DNA from: Prinia subflava
Taxonomy: Eukaryota; Chordata; Aves; Passeriformes; Cisticolidae
Direction of reading: 5' to 3'
Assembly: GCF_021018805.1 (NCBI RefSeq)
Contig: NW_026961085.1
Span: 62,001 to 126,000, forward strand
DNA length: 64,000 nucleotides
Part shown: positions 46,201 to 57,960 of the stretch, piece after piece
Numbering within the stretch: the stretch's first letter is position 1
Layout of the letters: each line of letters begins with the position of its first letter
The notes under the pieces: generated by a model
The model's input: the letters and a program-made list of their open reading frames with translations, nothing else
What the model was told of the DNA's origin: nothing
Databases searched by the model: none
Position numbers and translations under genes: made by a program

Positions 46201-49200
46201 TTTTTATTGCACATTTTCTTAACTATTGCCATGTAATCTAACTCTTTACCCCATGTATGTGTGCTGCACAGAGTAAGGGCTGCCTATAGGTGAGACCTGC
46301 TTGTGAGGAAGGCAAGAGGGGCTTGAACCACAGGAGTCCCAAACAGAGGGACATGCCGGTACTTAAGGGATCTGCAAATGGGTCTGTGCTTACAAACCTA
46401 GAAATTGTTGTGCGTGTGTGCCTGCACTAGCGACTAGTCCCTGTTTATCTCCAGACCATTCCAATCTCTAAGTGACAAAGCTGAGAAGACAAACAATCCT
46501 CAGTTCTGAGGAGAGAAACAACACGGTTCTGCTGCAGAGTATCTGAAAAGAAGTTTAAGTAACCCATTAAAAAGAAAAAAGGAAGAGGAATTAGAAATAC
46601 CTCAGCTTTTGCCTTCTTCTCAGCTGCCATCAGCTGCACCTTGTCTCTCTGCTCTTTAGGGGCAGAGCGGTACATATCTAGCAACAATTTCATCTCCTTC
46701 TGGCTCTCCTGGGCCTTCCTGGAGAAAGGGAGACAGACCACAGTGAGAACACAGCAGGCAAAGCCACACGGTTACACAGCCAGCATGAGAAACTGGCAAT
46801 ATTCTCTCCATCTCCCACATGGATATGGAGTTGTTGGTGGCTCATCTTATCCTGGTAACATAAAACAGCAGCTGAGTGACAGGCTGGAACTGAAACCTGT
46901 TCAGGCACATGGGTTGAAAGGCAAGGAGTGAGGTGGAAATGAAATATGTATCCTAACAATAAGCTACAAACTATCCACCTCTGCTTTGGGAACCATCCAG
47001 CAGGGGAACACTGCTGTGTCCTCTATTGATAACCTGCTGCTGTGAACTTCTATGCTATTGTTATGATAGAACAAATAAACATTACTTGACTCACACCATG
47101 AAGAATCTAGTTTGGTAATTCATGCTTTAGGCTATTGCAGGAAAAACACTTCCACACTGATCACATCACAATCAGATATGGAGGGTGTCAAGAAACGCTC
47201 TTGGCTCCAAACTTCAATGATGCTGATCCCACAAAAGCAAGAACATGTGAACACTCCAGGCTTGGGCACTGCTCCCACAGGAAAGGGAAAGACAACAACT
47301 CTTACTTGAGCTCAGCCTTCAGCTGCTTGATCACTTCAGCCTCCTTCTTTCTTCCATCTTCATGCTTCCCTTTCTCCTTCTCTTTGGACTCTCTCTCCTT
47401 CTCTGATTCCTTCTGCTTCTGCTTTTCCCGCTCTCGTTCCTTTTCCTTCTCTTTTTCTCGTTCTCTCTCTTTCTCCTTTTCCTTCTCTCGCTCCCTCTCC
47501 CTTTCTCGTCTCTCCCGCTCCCGTTCCTCTTCATCTCGCCTGGCCTTCGTTTCATGAACATCTTCAAAAGCAGCCTTGGGAACAGACACTTGGGCAGAAG
47601 GATCATCAGGCTCCTGCTTGATCTCTGTAGGTTCCTCCTTTGTGTCTTCAGCACTGGACTGGGACTGGAGGAGAGCACTGCCACTGCGAGAGCGGATCTG
47701 GCATGGAACAGCAAGAGAGATGATCAAGAAAACAGACATTTAAGTTCCTAGCCAGGAATCTTCCTCACCCCCTTCTCCCTTGTCTTCCAAGAGCCATGCT
47801 TCCACGCCCCCTTTTCATGAAGCACTACCACACCTAAAAAGGAAGAGCACTCACTTGGTCAAAGGAAGCAGCAGAGTGCAAAACTCCACAGAAAATTTCA
47901 CTGCATCCTGCACAGCGTATCAGAAAGATTGATATTGCTGGCAAGGGTGACAGCTTTCCCCCTTCTCCTAAGCACTTTCCCCTCTTTTCTGGCATTTCCT
48001 GCTATGTTACCTTGCTCAGGTCAGCCTGGGCCTCTCTCAGTTTGCGCTTGTATCTCAACACCTCCCCCTTCAACTGGTGGTTGTGATTCTGGAGGCTGCT
48101 GATGAGGTGGCGCATCTCCCGATTAATTGGGCCTGCAAAACCAGAAACACCTCTGTAACAAAACACACATCTGTCAGCCTTCTTGAGGCCTTTCACAGAG
48201 ATGCAGAACAAGCTACCTGACAATGACAAAGAACAAAATAAAACTATTACCATTCTGCCACACAACAGAGCAACATAGAACACTTGCAAACAAGAAGTCA
48301 CGCCAGTTTTATATGCCTTACAGATAAGGGGTATTTATACGTCCTTGCAAATTTACAGTCCTAAGTTCCCACCTAACATTACTTTTATACCCATGATCCT
48401 AAAGGAAACATGTCATATTACAAAAGAAATCTGATTTAAATGCTACTTCAGAAGTAATTTATTTCCTCTGATGAAATTTAAGAATTACTACTTTGCTACC
48501 TAGACTGCCCTTAGAGACTTGGAAATTAATCCTCCCCCCACAAGTAATTTTTAATAATGCAAATATCCTGTCATAAACCAAATTGTTAGCAAAATGCATT
48601 TATTACACAGCATCAAGAAGGAAGTCAGATAACATGGAACTGGCCTCCCAACAAAAGAGGTGAAAAGCTTTGTTTTTTGAGATGAAGAGACCTGCCAGAA
48701 CAAGTACTTAACAAAGTAACTAACAAAGAATCAAGCCAGGTGTTCTAGTGCACTGTAGCCCCTAACGGGCATTGGTGGGTAGGTGGTGTTTCTTTTCAGG
48801 TACAGCAGAACAACATCATACCTGCTTGCTCATTGGCAGCAAGTGTCTGTTCAAACTCTATCCGCAACATCTCATATTCTTTGCGGACTTGTGCCAGGGT
48901 GTCCTCTAGCTGAATCACCTCCGTGCGTAGCTTCTTGTGAAGGCTGACCTCATCTCTCTGAGGAACAAAAGGAAAACAGATCTCGGTGCCCTGAACCTGG
49001 AGTATCTCTCACCTCATCAACATAATACAAGCTACCACAGCAGCCTGAATTATTGCCAGAAATGTAAATTTCCTGAGCATTCGCGGAGGCACGCAGCAGT
49101 GATGGCTGGTGGCACAACAGAGTTCCCAGGCTGACGGAGCAGAGATGTTACCTCAATCAGCTCCACCTGGCGCTGGTGTGTGGCACGGGTGCCATGGAGC

Positions 49201-52200
49201 AGCGTGCGGGCCTCGTCAAGGTGTGCCTTCAGCTGGAGACTCTCGTTATACAAAACAGAAAACTGGGACTGCATGCAGCGATATTCTGGGGTCTCCTTCA
49301 CAGCCTCTTCCACTGCTCGTTGCAGCTCAACCTAGTTGGGACACAAGAAAATGCCACAAAAAGGAGTATTATCCCCTTGCCTTTGATTTCTCTCTCTCAA
49401 GACAGGGGAACAGTCAATCAAGCTGCCACAGGCAAAAAACAAAAGTAGAACTTCAATAGCATTGCTATGAAGTAGGTCCAAGTGATGTGCTTCAGGACCA
49501 ATTTTAAAAAGGCTCTGTCATCTCTGCATGCACTAGGCTGCTTCTCTTGCACAAGCACATCATGGAAGTTTTTGACTCTTGGGTCCTGAAATAGTTTCTC
49601 TCAAAGATGTGAACTTGGAAAATGTAAGAAATTGGAAGCACCCAGATCAATAAAGATGGACACACAGAAAAGTATGAGAGAACAGAGAAAGTGCACATGC
49701 AAGTAGGCATTATGTTAGCCCTCTACCAGTAAGACATGACTGACAGAAAGAGAAATGAAAAAAAAAAAGCAAACCCAAGGGACAGAACTGAATTCCTAGG
49801 AAAAAAAACATTAGCAAACAATTGTGACTAGCAGCAGTGAAACACACATATATACATGCATTCAGCTTAAAAGTAATTAGGAAAAAAAAAAAGTTGTAAG
49901 CTAAAGACCATTTCTCTCTAAATAAACTCATGTGGATAAACATAATTCAGAGGTGTTTCAACAGTTCCCAGCATCAGATCTCAAAAATGTAGGTTCTCGA
50001 GACAGACATTTCTTGTAACTGGCACTGACCACTAAGATGACATTTGAATTATTCTCCCCACCATGTACTTATCTACCACAGAGTCACAGCTTCTTGTGTT
50101 ATCACCTTTAAAATATCACAAACTCATAGGCCGTTTCCTATCTATCCATCCCCCACACTGGGAAAAACATAAATTCATTAACTCTTTCAAGAGCCTCTCT
50201 CCCCATACAAGTTCCCTGATTGTTTCTGTTCTCTGGTTCCACTTGCACAGGCAGTGGGGAAGAAGGAAGAGGGATCACTGCTTGTAAAGAGGTGAAAACA
50301 GGTTTAACCAGACATGGTTAAAATGGACTCAAAGATCAGAACGGGACACGGGCAGGAAACCATTACAATTTCCAACGGTGCCCACACGGTGTCACCAACG
50401 CGCCGAACTGCAAGTGGAGCCACAGACTCGATGAACCGTACCTGGAGCCAAGTGGAACACAGCTAAAGAGCAGGCTCAGAACAGACACTGCTAATGAGGT
50501 TTTCTGGAGACAGCACTGCAAAGCTGAGGGCAGCCCATTCCACAGAACACCTTCATCCTCACATAGCTACAGATGTCTCACCTTGAGCTTTTCATTGTGT
50601 GTTCTTACTTCCTCAAGATCCTGACGTAGTTCCTCCAACTCATTAAGGCGATTCCCAGCAAGCTCTTTATTCTCTTCCAGCTCTGCATTCATCTCCTCAA
50701 ACTGTTGGGATAAACTGCTTGTAAATCCTACTGTTCATGTGTCTCCTGAGAGTGCTAATGAACTATCTGCTGATGCAGTAACAGCAATTACAGACTAAGC
50801 AGTCAGGTAATGTGACCAAGTGAGACAGACTAATTCCACCAGGTGTTCCTTAAGTTGGAAACTTGTACACAGACAAAACGGCTTGCCCAGAGTCACCCAC
50901 CTGTGTGGCATAGGATGAAAATTATCTAAAATAAGTATCCAATTTCTGTTCAATTTGTGGCCCTTGCTCTCCTTGACTTTATTCTTCCCCTTGCCCACAC
51001 CCAAGCTGACCTTACCTTGCGGGCATTAATGGTAATTGTTCCCCCATAGAGGCTGCTCCCAGCTCCGTACACCTTGTAGCCTTTGGAATTTACCTGCAAA
51101 AAAAAGCAAGAGATTTCCTCCAGATTCACTGAAAGAGTGACAAGCGTATGGAGCAAATACCGACAAGAGTGATGGGAGTAGATCCAAGGCCAAAGAAGGT
51201 ACACTGCAGGTTCTCAGTTCTCCCAGCAAAGTCCCAGAGAGGATGTCATACACCCATCCAACACCACCCACCACTCCCAGGTTTCCTGGCCAGCAGGGCA
51301 GCGCTTACTCGTTCCAGGACATCAGCCAGGTGGCGGTTCAGCCTCTGCTCCCTCTTGCGGATCTTGTCAATGTCCCACTGAAGGTCATCAATCATGGTCT
51401 CCAGGACAGATACCCGTGATTCTGCTGTCTCCACCCTCTCTTGTAGCTTGGAGAACTGCAATCAAAGGAGGGCTTCAGCCAACATATGGCATAGAATCAC
51501 CTTTTCCTGAGGCTGCTCAGGAGTCATTTTCTCTTATTCATCATGTGCTTTTCATCTTTTGTTGTGGTGACAGGCTATTCCATGAACTGTCCTGACTTTT
51601 ACACTGGTCAAATCCCAAGACGGCCACAAAAGTAAGACAAAACTGAAAACGCAGAAAGAGCAGGAAGCTGATACTATCTGGCAAAATACAGAAGGAGCCA
51701 CGCCAGCGTGTTGAAAGGATTTTTTGATTTTCATCTTTTCAATCCCTATGTCTATCTACTCTACAGAGCACCTAGGTGCTCAGAGGTCTAATGCTGAGCA
51801 AGACCAGCATTAACACAATTTTTAAATTAACTGAAATCTCTCAGACAAATGCTGCTAATAATGTGAACCCCTTAATAAGTGGGATCATCTTGTAACTGGT
51901 ATCATTCTACTGTCAAACAACACAGAGAAACCAAGGAATTCAGACTGACAGGGATGTTGCCTCAAGTGTTCCAGGTGTCTACACAGCCACCTCACAGCAT
52001 CACCTGCTGCTTCCCTATTCTGCAGGTTCCTCTGCTCTCCTCTTTTCTTTAAAAGAGGAGAGCAGAGTTCTCTTAAAAGAGAAATCCATTTAAATCACTG
52101 ACTTGCTTATATCCCTTCCTTCAGTCATGTAACAAGCAAATCAACCTAATTTTTACAGAACATCTATGTACAGCTCTCCACAACAACAACCCTTTTCGTA

Positions 52201-54326
52201 CCTTTCAAACCATGCTCCTCCTGTGCCTCTCCAATGAAATAAGCTGCTTTCCAATCTATGGTAACCACAAATTATGCTAAGCAGGACCCCAAAGCAGATT
52301 TCTTTCTCTCTCCTTTTTATACCTCCTGAGACATGACTCTGTGCTTCTCCTGAAGAACATCAGCCAGTTCTTGCAGCTGTCCATTCTCATGTGACAGGTA
52401 GGAATTCAGCTCCGCTACTGCTTCTTCCATCAGTGAAATATCTGCAAGGTGCACAAAGAAATGGAAATTCACGGAAATCAACAAACACTAATTTGAATTC
52501 CTGAACAGCAAAGAGAGAAACAAGAAAACAGAAAAGGAAATTTCTGGGTCTAACTTCAGTTTACCTCTCCCACAGGTGTTTCCCTACACCAATGCCAGAC
52601 TTGGTCAGAGCACACAGAAGGCACACCAAGTATGAGTTGATCTTCCACTCAAGTTTTCACTGAAAAGATTGAAGTTATAACCTTAAGCTAATGAATTTTT
52701 TTCAACAGTCATCGGAGTGTAAAGTGAATCTGCTAGATTAATTTTAGAAGCTGGTCACTCAACTTTCTCTGCAGAACTCTGCTATGTTCAGAGCTGACAG
52801 CTACACAAAGCACAACACACCATTAGATGGGCACCATTTTGCTCAGAACTCAGTGGAAACTGAGCAGTTGGTTATTCCTACACCTTCTACTAAACTGCAA
52901 AGGAGGACTCCACCATCAGTTTGCAATGCTGATTTCACTTTTTTACTTGTAAGCATGAAGCCTTTTATGTGGTGGCTGAGGACAGCTGGCTGATAAGGCT
53001 CATCTGTGCTCTCTGACTTCTCAGGCACAGTACTGGCAGAAACAAGCTGCTTCTAAGCCCAACTTGCTGGGTAGAGCCCTCAGCATTCCAATACACAGGT
53101 AGCTACATTGCACTTCAGGCACCTGGTCCTTTAGTAGAGGTTCTGATAACAAGACTTTGGAAAGCCAAACAAATTCATTCTGGAAAATAAATGCACACGA
53201 GAAGGACTAGACCTTATTGTCTACAATGCAGGATCAGGCCTACGGTGGGGGCAGATAAGCGTTCTTGAATACCTGCCACCTTGGTCATACCTCCACTATT
53301 CAGCTTGTGAGACAGCACATCCACCTTCTCCTGCAGCTTGTCGTACATTGTCACAATCTGGGCAACAGCACGGCGAGAGGACTCCACACGCTCCTGCAGC
53401 TGAGATTCTATCTCCTCACTGGTACTGCTGGCTAGAGTGGCCAGGAAGGAGAATGCCGGCTCCAGTCCTTCTGCTGTGAACACAAAGAGGTGAAAAAAAG
53501 TAAACGTGTTCTAGAAGGTAGCATATCACTCATCTTTACAATCACAAAAACAAGTGTCTGTCAGCCTTGAGAAATGGACATCAGCATTGTCCACAGCTGA
53601 AATCCAGCTTTCCCACTGTCTCCAGATAGGTGCCTTACCTCGTTCCCTCTCATCTTTGCGCTCCTGATTACTGTCAGAGTCTGGTTCAGGTTCTGGCACC
53701 ACGAGTGCTTTTCTTTCAGACAAAAGGTCTCCAAGACCTTGGTCCAGGTCAAAGCGTTTCAGGATGATGCGGATATTTTCATCAAACTGAATGATAGGAC
53801 AAGCAAGGCAAGACCAGATAAAGAATGGATGTGAACAAAAGGAGTGCAATGGTACAGGAGAGACAAGAAAACAGTGTATATGAATTAACAAAAGCTGTTA
53901 CCAACCTGATTCCAGTATCGATTGATGATCAGCAGGGAGGCATCGTCGGTAGCCTGCCGACACTCCAGCTTCTCAATGTGCTCCCGCAGCTCATCTTCGA
54001 TGGCCTGGCGCTGGTCGAGCATCTCCGCAAGCTTCCGGTTCTTGGTCTGCAAGGTCCGGATATCCAGCTCCTCCTGGGCACAGGCACATGGGACACAGAC
54101 CAGGTCACAGAAGGGCTCATACTGACCCCGGAGACATTTTTGCCTCCAGATGAAAAAAACAAAAAGGTGGAGTGGGGGGTATGCAAGGACGACATACCGT
54201 TGAAGAAACACCACCAAGTTTTATGGTCTCCACAGTGGTGCCTGAATCTTCAACCCCTGCCTTCTTCTCCGGAGGTGCAGAAGTGCCAGGCTCTCCAGCA
54301 GTCCGTTTATTGCCAACTCCGGACAT
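40252..54326 (-). CDS. RNF20: RNF20 E3 ubiquitin ligase (BRE1A), complete
   Basis: Nineteen coding exons on the minus strand, in transcript order: 54198-54326, 53906-54073, 53639-53786, 53291-53473, 52323-52441, 51309-51455, 51016-51093, 50582-50701, 49152-49331, 48822-48957, 48011-48132, 47306-47697, 46601-46718, 45159-45308, 44020-44232, 42087-42212, 41077-41217, 40653-40754 and 40252-40428. All junctions are in phase; the total is 2949 nt, or 982 residues (human about 975). The start MSGVGNKR and the end HRIYIG match the family. Most of the protein is coiled coil. A Glu/Arg/Lys-rich low-complexity run lies in the 392-nt exon. The C-terminal C3HC4 RING has Cys929, 932, 944, 949, 952, 964, 967 and His946. 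RNF20 pairs with RNF40 and, with UBE2A/B, monoubiquitinates histone H2B in the nucleus. No lesion is seen. Confidence 0.97.
42213..44019. other. RNF20 intron with CR1
   Basis: A 1.8-kb intron. Besides the CR1 fragment I see no other element. Confidence 0.6.
42525..43215 (-). mobile_element. CR1 LINE 3' fragment in RNF20 intron
   Basis: Shows the typical reversed CR1 3' end (CCTGGATTGGAAGGGACCTT) followed by the conserved CR1 3' ORF/UTR block in minus orientation. About 690 bp, 5' truncated and interrupted by stops. Confidence 0.85.
44233..45158. other. RNF20 intron, no recognised element
   Basis: 0.9 kb with ordinary composition. Confidence 0.5.
45650..46300 (+). mobile_element. Possible LTR in RNF20 intron
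   Basis: A TATA box GGGTATAAAAG at about 46096 lies downstream of a diverged direct duplication of about 85 bp (45658-45755 against 45818-45905), like a U3 repeat. It is followed by a pyrimidine-rich, T-tract region. Termini were not identified. Confidence 0.35.
46719..47305. other. RNF20 intron, no recognised element
   Basis: 0.6 kb with no element seen. Confidence 0.5.
47698..48821. other. RNF20 introns on either side of the 48011-48132 exon
   Basis: Two introns (313 and 689 bp). I see no mobile element in them. Confidence 0.5.
49332..50581. other. RNF20 intron, 1.25 kb
   Basis: Contains short A-tracts (near 49758, 49800 and 49880) but no recognised element. Confidence 0.5.
51456..52322. 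other. RNF20 intron with hairpins
   Basis: 0.87 kb. Apart from the inverted repeat at 52030-52083, nothing is recognised. Confidence 0.5.
52030..52083. repeat. Perfect 17-bp hairpin plus adjacent short hairpin
   Basis: Arms 52030-52046 and 52051-52067 are exact reverse complements around a 4-base loop. A second inverted repeat (TTCTCTT...AAGAGAA, 52068-52083) follows at once. It lies inside an RNF20 intron. Confidence 0.8.
52442..53290. other. RNF20 intron, no recognised element
   Basis: 0.85 kb. An open frame at 52784-52993 has no family resemblance. Confidence 0.5.
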
Positions 54327-54368
54327 GGTCGCTGAAGTATACAGATTCCCACCTTCTCCAAGTTCCTC
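54327..54368 (-). other. RNF20: RNF20 5' UTR part of the first coding exon
   Basis: Bases between the start codon and the splice acceptor at 54369-54371 (TTCAG|GAGG in minus sense). The first exon proper lies upstream in the CpG island. Confidence 0.6.
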
Positions 54369-55243
54369 CTGAACATTAAAAAACACTATTAAAAAAACAC
54401 CAAATACACATCTACGCAGTCAATTTGATTTGGGGTTTTTAACACACTGACCCACCATGGTAACAAGATGCCCAAAACAGAGCAGGTCACGGAACTCAAA
54501 AGATTTTGAAAAATATTTGTTGGGAGGAACAGATTAAAAGTGGAAGACTGGTAAGAAGGACTGTAAATCACTCAAGTGACCTTGCAGCTGGGAATAACCC
54601 TTGATAAGCCAGTGATCCTCTGGCATGGACTGAGTTTAAGGGTGCCCACATCTCTAATACTGCACCTCTGCCCAAGTGCTGCTTTGGGGATCCCACAAGT
54701 AGCAAGGTAACGCAAATAAATCTACCCCTTGTGTTCAAACTGGGAATTTATGCCAGCCTGTGCTGACTCACACATTAAGCTGTAAAAGACACCAGCAGGA
54801 TCTGCACTGCAAGCAGAAAGTTGATGAAGAAGATCTCTACTGTTCTGTAAAGTTAAAATGGAAGCACTGTACCTTATCACACTCTGCAAAAAAATTGTCG
54901 TGCAGGTTCAGTCGCTGCTTTTCTGCACTAACAAAAATGAACTGGGTTAGACTTTAGCAAACAACTGAGATGGCGTGTATGTGGCACCAGTTCAGTGCAC
55001 AACAATCAAACTGCGCCTACTGAATCTACACACAAAGCCAGTCAAAGCTGAGGGCAGCAACACTCTGGAAGTAAATGAGCCCTGTAGTGAGAAAGTTCAC
55101 AAATCCTAAGGAACTGAAAAGCAACTGCGAGCCAAGGCTTGTAAAGATTCATTCCAAGAGTTTTCCTCTCTACCAGGAGAGATGCAGATATGTTTAAAGA
55201 GAACCCATTCCTAACTCAATGCAGTCCAAAAAGCTCTGGACTA

Positions 55244-55465
55244 ATAGAGAATCACAGAACAGCTGAGGCTGCAAGGGAGGACTGGAGGTCACCTGCCCTG
55301 TGCTCCTGCATAAAGCAGGCTCAGCCAAAGCCAAGGGCCCTGTCCAGGCAGCCTGAGCATCACCAGGCACAGAAACTCAGCCATGGCTCTGGGCAGCCTC
55401 TCCAGTACTTGATCACCCTCAACACTAAAATAGGTTTTTCTCATGTCTGAGAAGTATTTCCTGTA
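55244..55465 (-). mobile_element. CR1 LINE fragment
   Basis: AGAATCACAGAACAGCTGAGG opens a reversed CR1 3' end, followed by the CR1 AGGTCACCTGCCC and TGGGCAGCCTCTCCAGT blocks. Confidence 0.75.
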
Positions 55466-56271
55466 GTTCCCTAAAATATTATTGAGAAAAATTACAAGTG
55501 TATCCTCAAAGGGTTTCCAACACAAATTCTGGAGATGAAAAATGGAACCAATTAGATCTTCACTAGACATGAGCTGCGTTCTTCTGCCAAAGTCACTCAT
55601 GCTGTGCCAACCTCTGGACTGAACGAAACCAGAAGTGAATGAAGTGCAGACCATACCAGTAAAACCTGATTTGTTCCATTTCAGCCTATAATGGGGTTTA
55701 CAGTCAAACTAGGGGTTATGAACTGAACCTTCCAGTTCTTATCTGCTTTAACTGAGCAGTTCTACTGAAAGCCACAAGGCCATTGCATTTTGAAGATGAA
55801 GCTGGTACACTGCTTTGCCAAACCTCAGCATTTCACAAGCATCTTAACTTAGCATTGCCCTTCATCATATGCAAAATAGTATAACCATTATTTCTAAGTG
55901 AGTTACTGAAGCAGCACATATGGGCATCCTGTGAGGTATCTCTTAACAGAAACATTAAATTACATCTCAAAAAACAAAGACAACTGCCACGGAACCACTT
56001 TCCTTCACTTAGCAGCAGCACTGACTTTAGATGGAATTCTGAGAGCATCAGAAAGGAACAGCTGTCACTAAAAAGATCTCATCTGTCCCGTCAGTCCAGC
56101 AACCTACCACTGTCCACTGCCTTTCACACTTTCTGTCCACAGACAAAGTACCCCTTCCACTGCCTCCTGGCACCACTTCCCTCAGCTCTAGCTTCCCTCT
56201 CACCACCTCCTCACACACTGTACACCAGACCCCAACCCATTAATCTTTTACTGCCACAGGCCCACTCTTTC

Positions 56272-56455
56272 ACAGAATCCCATAACCATTTAGAATGGGA
56301 AAAACCTCTGAGATCAAGTCCAACCTACGAACCAACACCAGCTTGTCAGCCACACCCATGGCACTGAGTGCCATGTCCAGCCAGGGACAGGGACTCCACC
56401 ACCTACCTGGGCAGCCCGTTCCAGTGCCTGACAATCCTTTTTGCTGCTCACACAC
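56272..56455 (-). mobile_element. CR1 LINE fragment
   Basis: CACAGAATCCCATAACCATTTAGAATGG-type 3' end in reverse, followed by the CR1 CTGGGCAGCCCGTTCCAGTG block. Confidence 0.8.
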
Positions 56456-56944
56456 AGAAGAGGTAAAGAGCTCTAAGCGTGAATGTACATTTCTTTGAAT
56501 GTCAGATTTATTTCCTGTTTGACACAGAACAGCTAATTTGCTCTGCTAATGAACAAAGTAGTTTTACTTACTCCCTCTGTATTCGCTTTAAATAAAGATG
56601 GATTTCTGACACAAGCTCTATAGATTGAAACCCAAATTAGATTTTCTCTTCTCACTTACTACCATTTTGCAAGTAAATCCAAAACCTTTATTACACCTGC
56701 CACCACCAGATGTTCCTGAGACAGCACAGAAACTACACTACATACGTATAAACCTGTATTTATGTACAGACACAGAACAACAGAAATAAAAGCACAGATT
56801 TAAAAGCTGCTATTCAAGTTTATACTCCCCAGCAAGAACGTCAGTCAAACAATGTTCCAACCACAAGCCTAATAGGGATTTTTCCATGGCTACCGGTCAG
56901 GTTCAGCAGGAATATCTTAAGCATAGAAGGAGAAACAGGAAAAA

Positions 56945-57482
56945 TGCCAACCTCTCGCTCTGCCTGGCCCTTGTGTGGCGTGGCTGAGGTGCTGTGTCCG
57001 GTTCTGGACTCCTCAGCACAAAGACAAGGAGCTGCTGGAGAGGGTCCAGTGGCAGCCACAAAAATGATGAGGGCTCTGGAGTATCTCTCTTATAAGGAAA
57101 AAATGTGACATTTGGGCCTGGTTAGTCTGGAGAAGACTGGGAGGGGATCTCATTAATACACACTTAATACACACAAATATCTCCACGGTGAGTGCCAGGA
57201 GGGTGGTCCAGACTCTTTTCAGTGCTACCCAGCAACAGGATGAGGAACGGTGGCCATAAACTACAACACACAAGAAGTTCCACCTCAACATGAGAGAGAC
57301 CTTCTTTCCATTGAGGATGGCAGAGCACTAGAACAGCCGCCTGCGGACGTCGTGGACTCCCCACCCCCCCGGAAACACCCCAAATCCACCTGGATGTGTT
57401 CCTCTATCACCTGTTCCAGGTGATTCTGTCTTGGCAGGGGGTTTGCACTGAGTGATCTCAACCCGAAAGATTCTGTGATTCA
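56945..57482 (+). mobile_element. CR1 LINE 3' fragment abutting the RNF20 CpG island
   Basis: Plus-oriented CR1 with the GGTTAGTCTGGAGAAGACTGG and CCTTCTTTCCATTGAGGATGG-type blocks and an ATTCTGTGATTC 3' end at about 57482. The CpG island begins immediately after it. Confidence 0.8.
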
Positions 57483-57483
57483 G

Positions 57484-57960
57484 CTTCCCACACACACCGG
57501 CCGCTCCCACACCTCTTCCGTTCTCCCACAACCCGTGGGGGTCCTGCCCCCGGCCCCGGCATCTTCCCACAGCGCCAGGCGGAAAGGCCGCGCGCCTGTC
57601 CCTCCCTCCCCTCCGTGGGTGTGCGATGCCTCCAGCATCCAGCGACCCCGCTTCCTTCGCACAGCCACCTCCCGGCTCTCCCTGGCCCCGGCCCGCCCCA
57701 CAGACCCGCCGCAGGCACCTCGTCTTTCGCGCCGCCGCCGCCTCGCTCCGACCCACCGACAATGGCCGCCGACGGCCGCCCCTTCCGACCGCCATTTCGC
57801 CCTCACCCGTCATGGAGGAGCCGGTTTGCCCTCGCCCGACATGGCGGCGCTGCCGCGGCCCCAGACGCCGGCGCCCGCACCCGCATCAAAGATGGCGGCG
57901 CGAATCGACACGCCCACACGCGGCCCCGGCGGAGCGGCCGCCTCCCTGCCCGCCCCTCGA
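57484..57960. promoter_or_regulatory. RNF20: CpG island, RNF20 promoter and noncoding exon 1
   Basis: Dense CpG sequence upstream of RNF20, where a noncoding first exon is expected. Two minus-strand donor candidates are visible: GTGAGG with the exon edge at 57807 (strong) and GTGCCT at 57719 (weak). Repeated GGCGGC and CCGCC motifs occur. AAGATGGCGGCG at 57887-57898 matches a YY1 site, common in housekeeping promoters. The island may be bidirectional, but no gene is seen on its other side. Confidence 0.75.

Larger units (their letters stand above)
54369..57480. other. RNF20 intron 1
   Basis: A 3-kb intron separating the CpG-island first exon from the first coding exon. It holds three CR1 fragments, listed separately. 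Confidence 0.55.

Noticed and set aside
47306..47697. Glu/Arg/Lys run as a possible simple-repeat artefact
   Set aside because: It is a genuine low-complexity segment of RNF20; the exon is in phase and matches the family.
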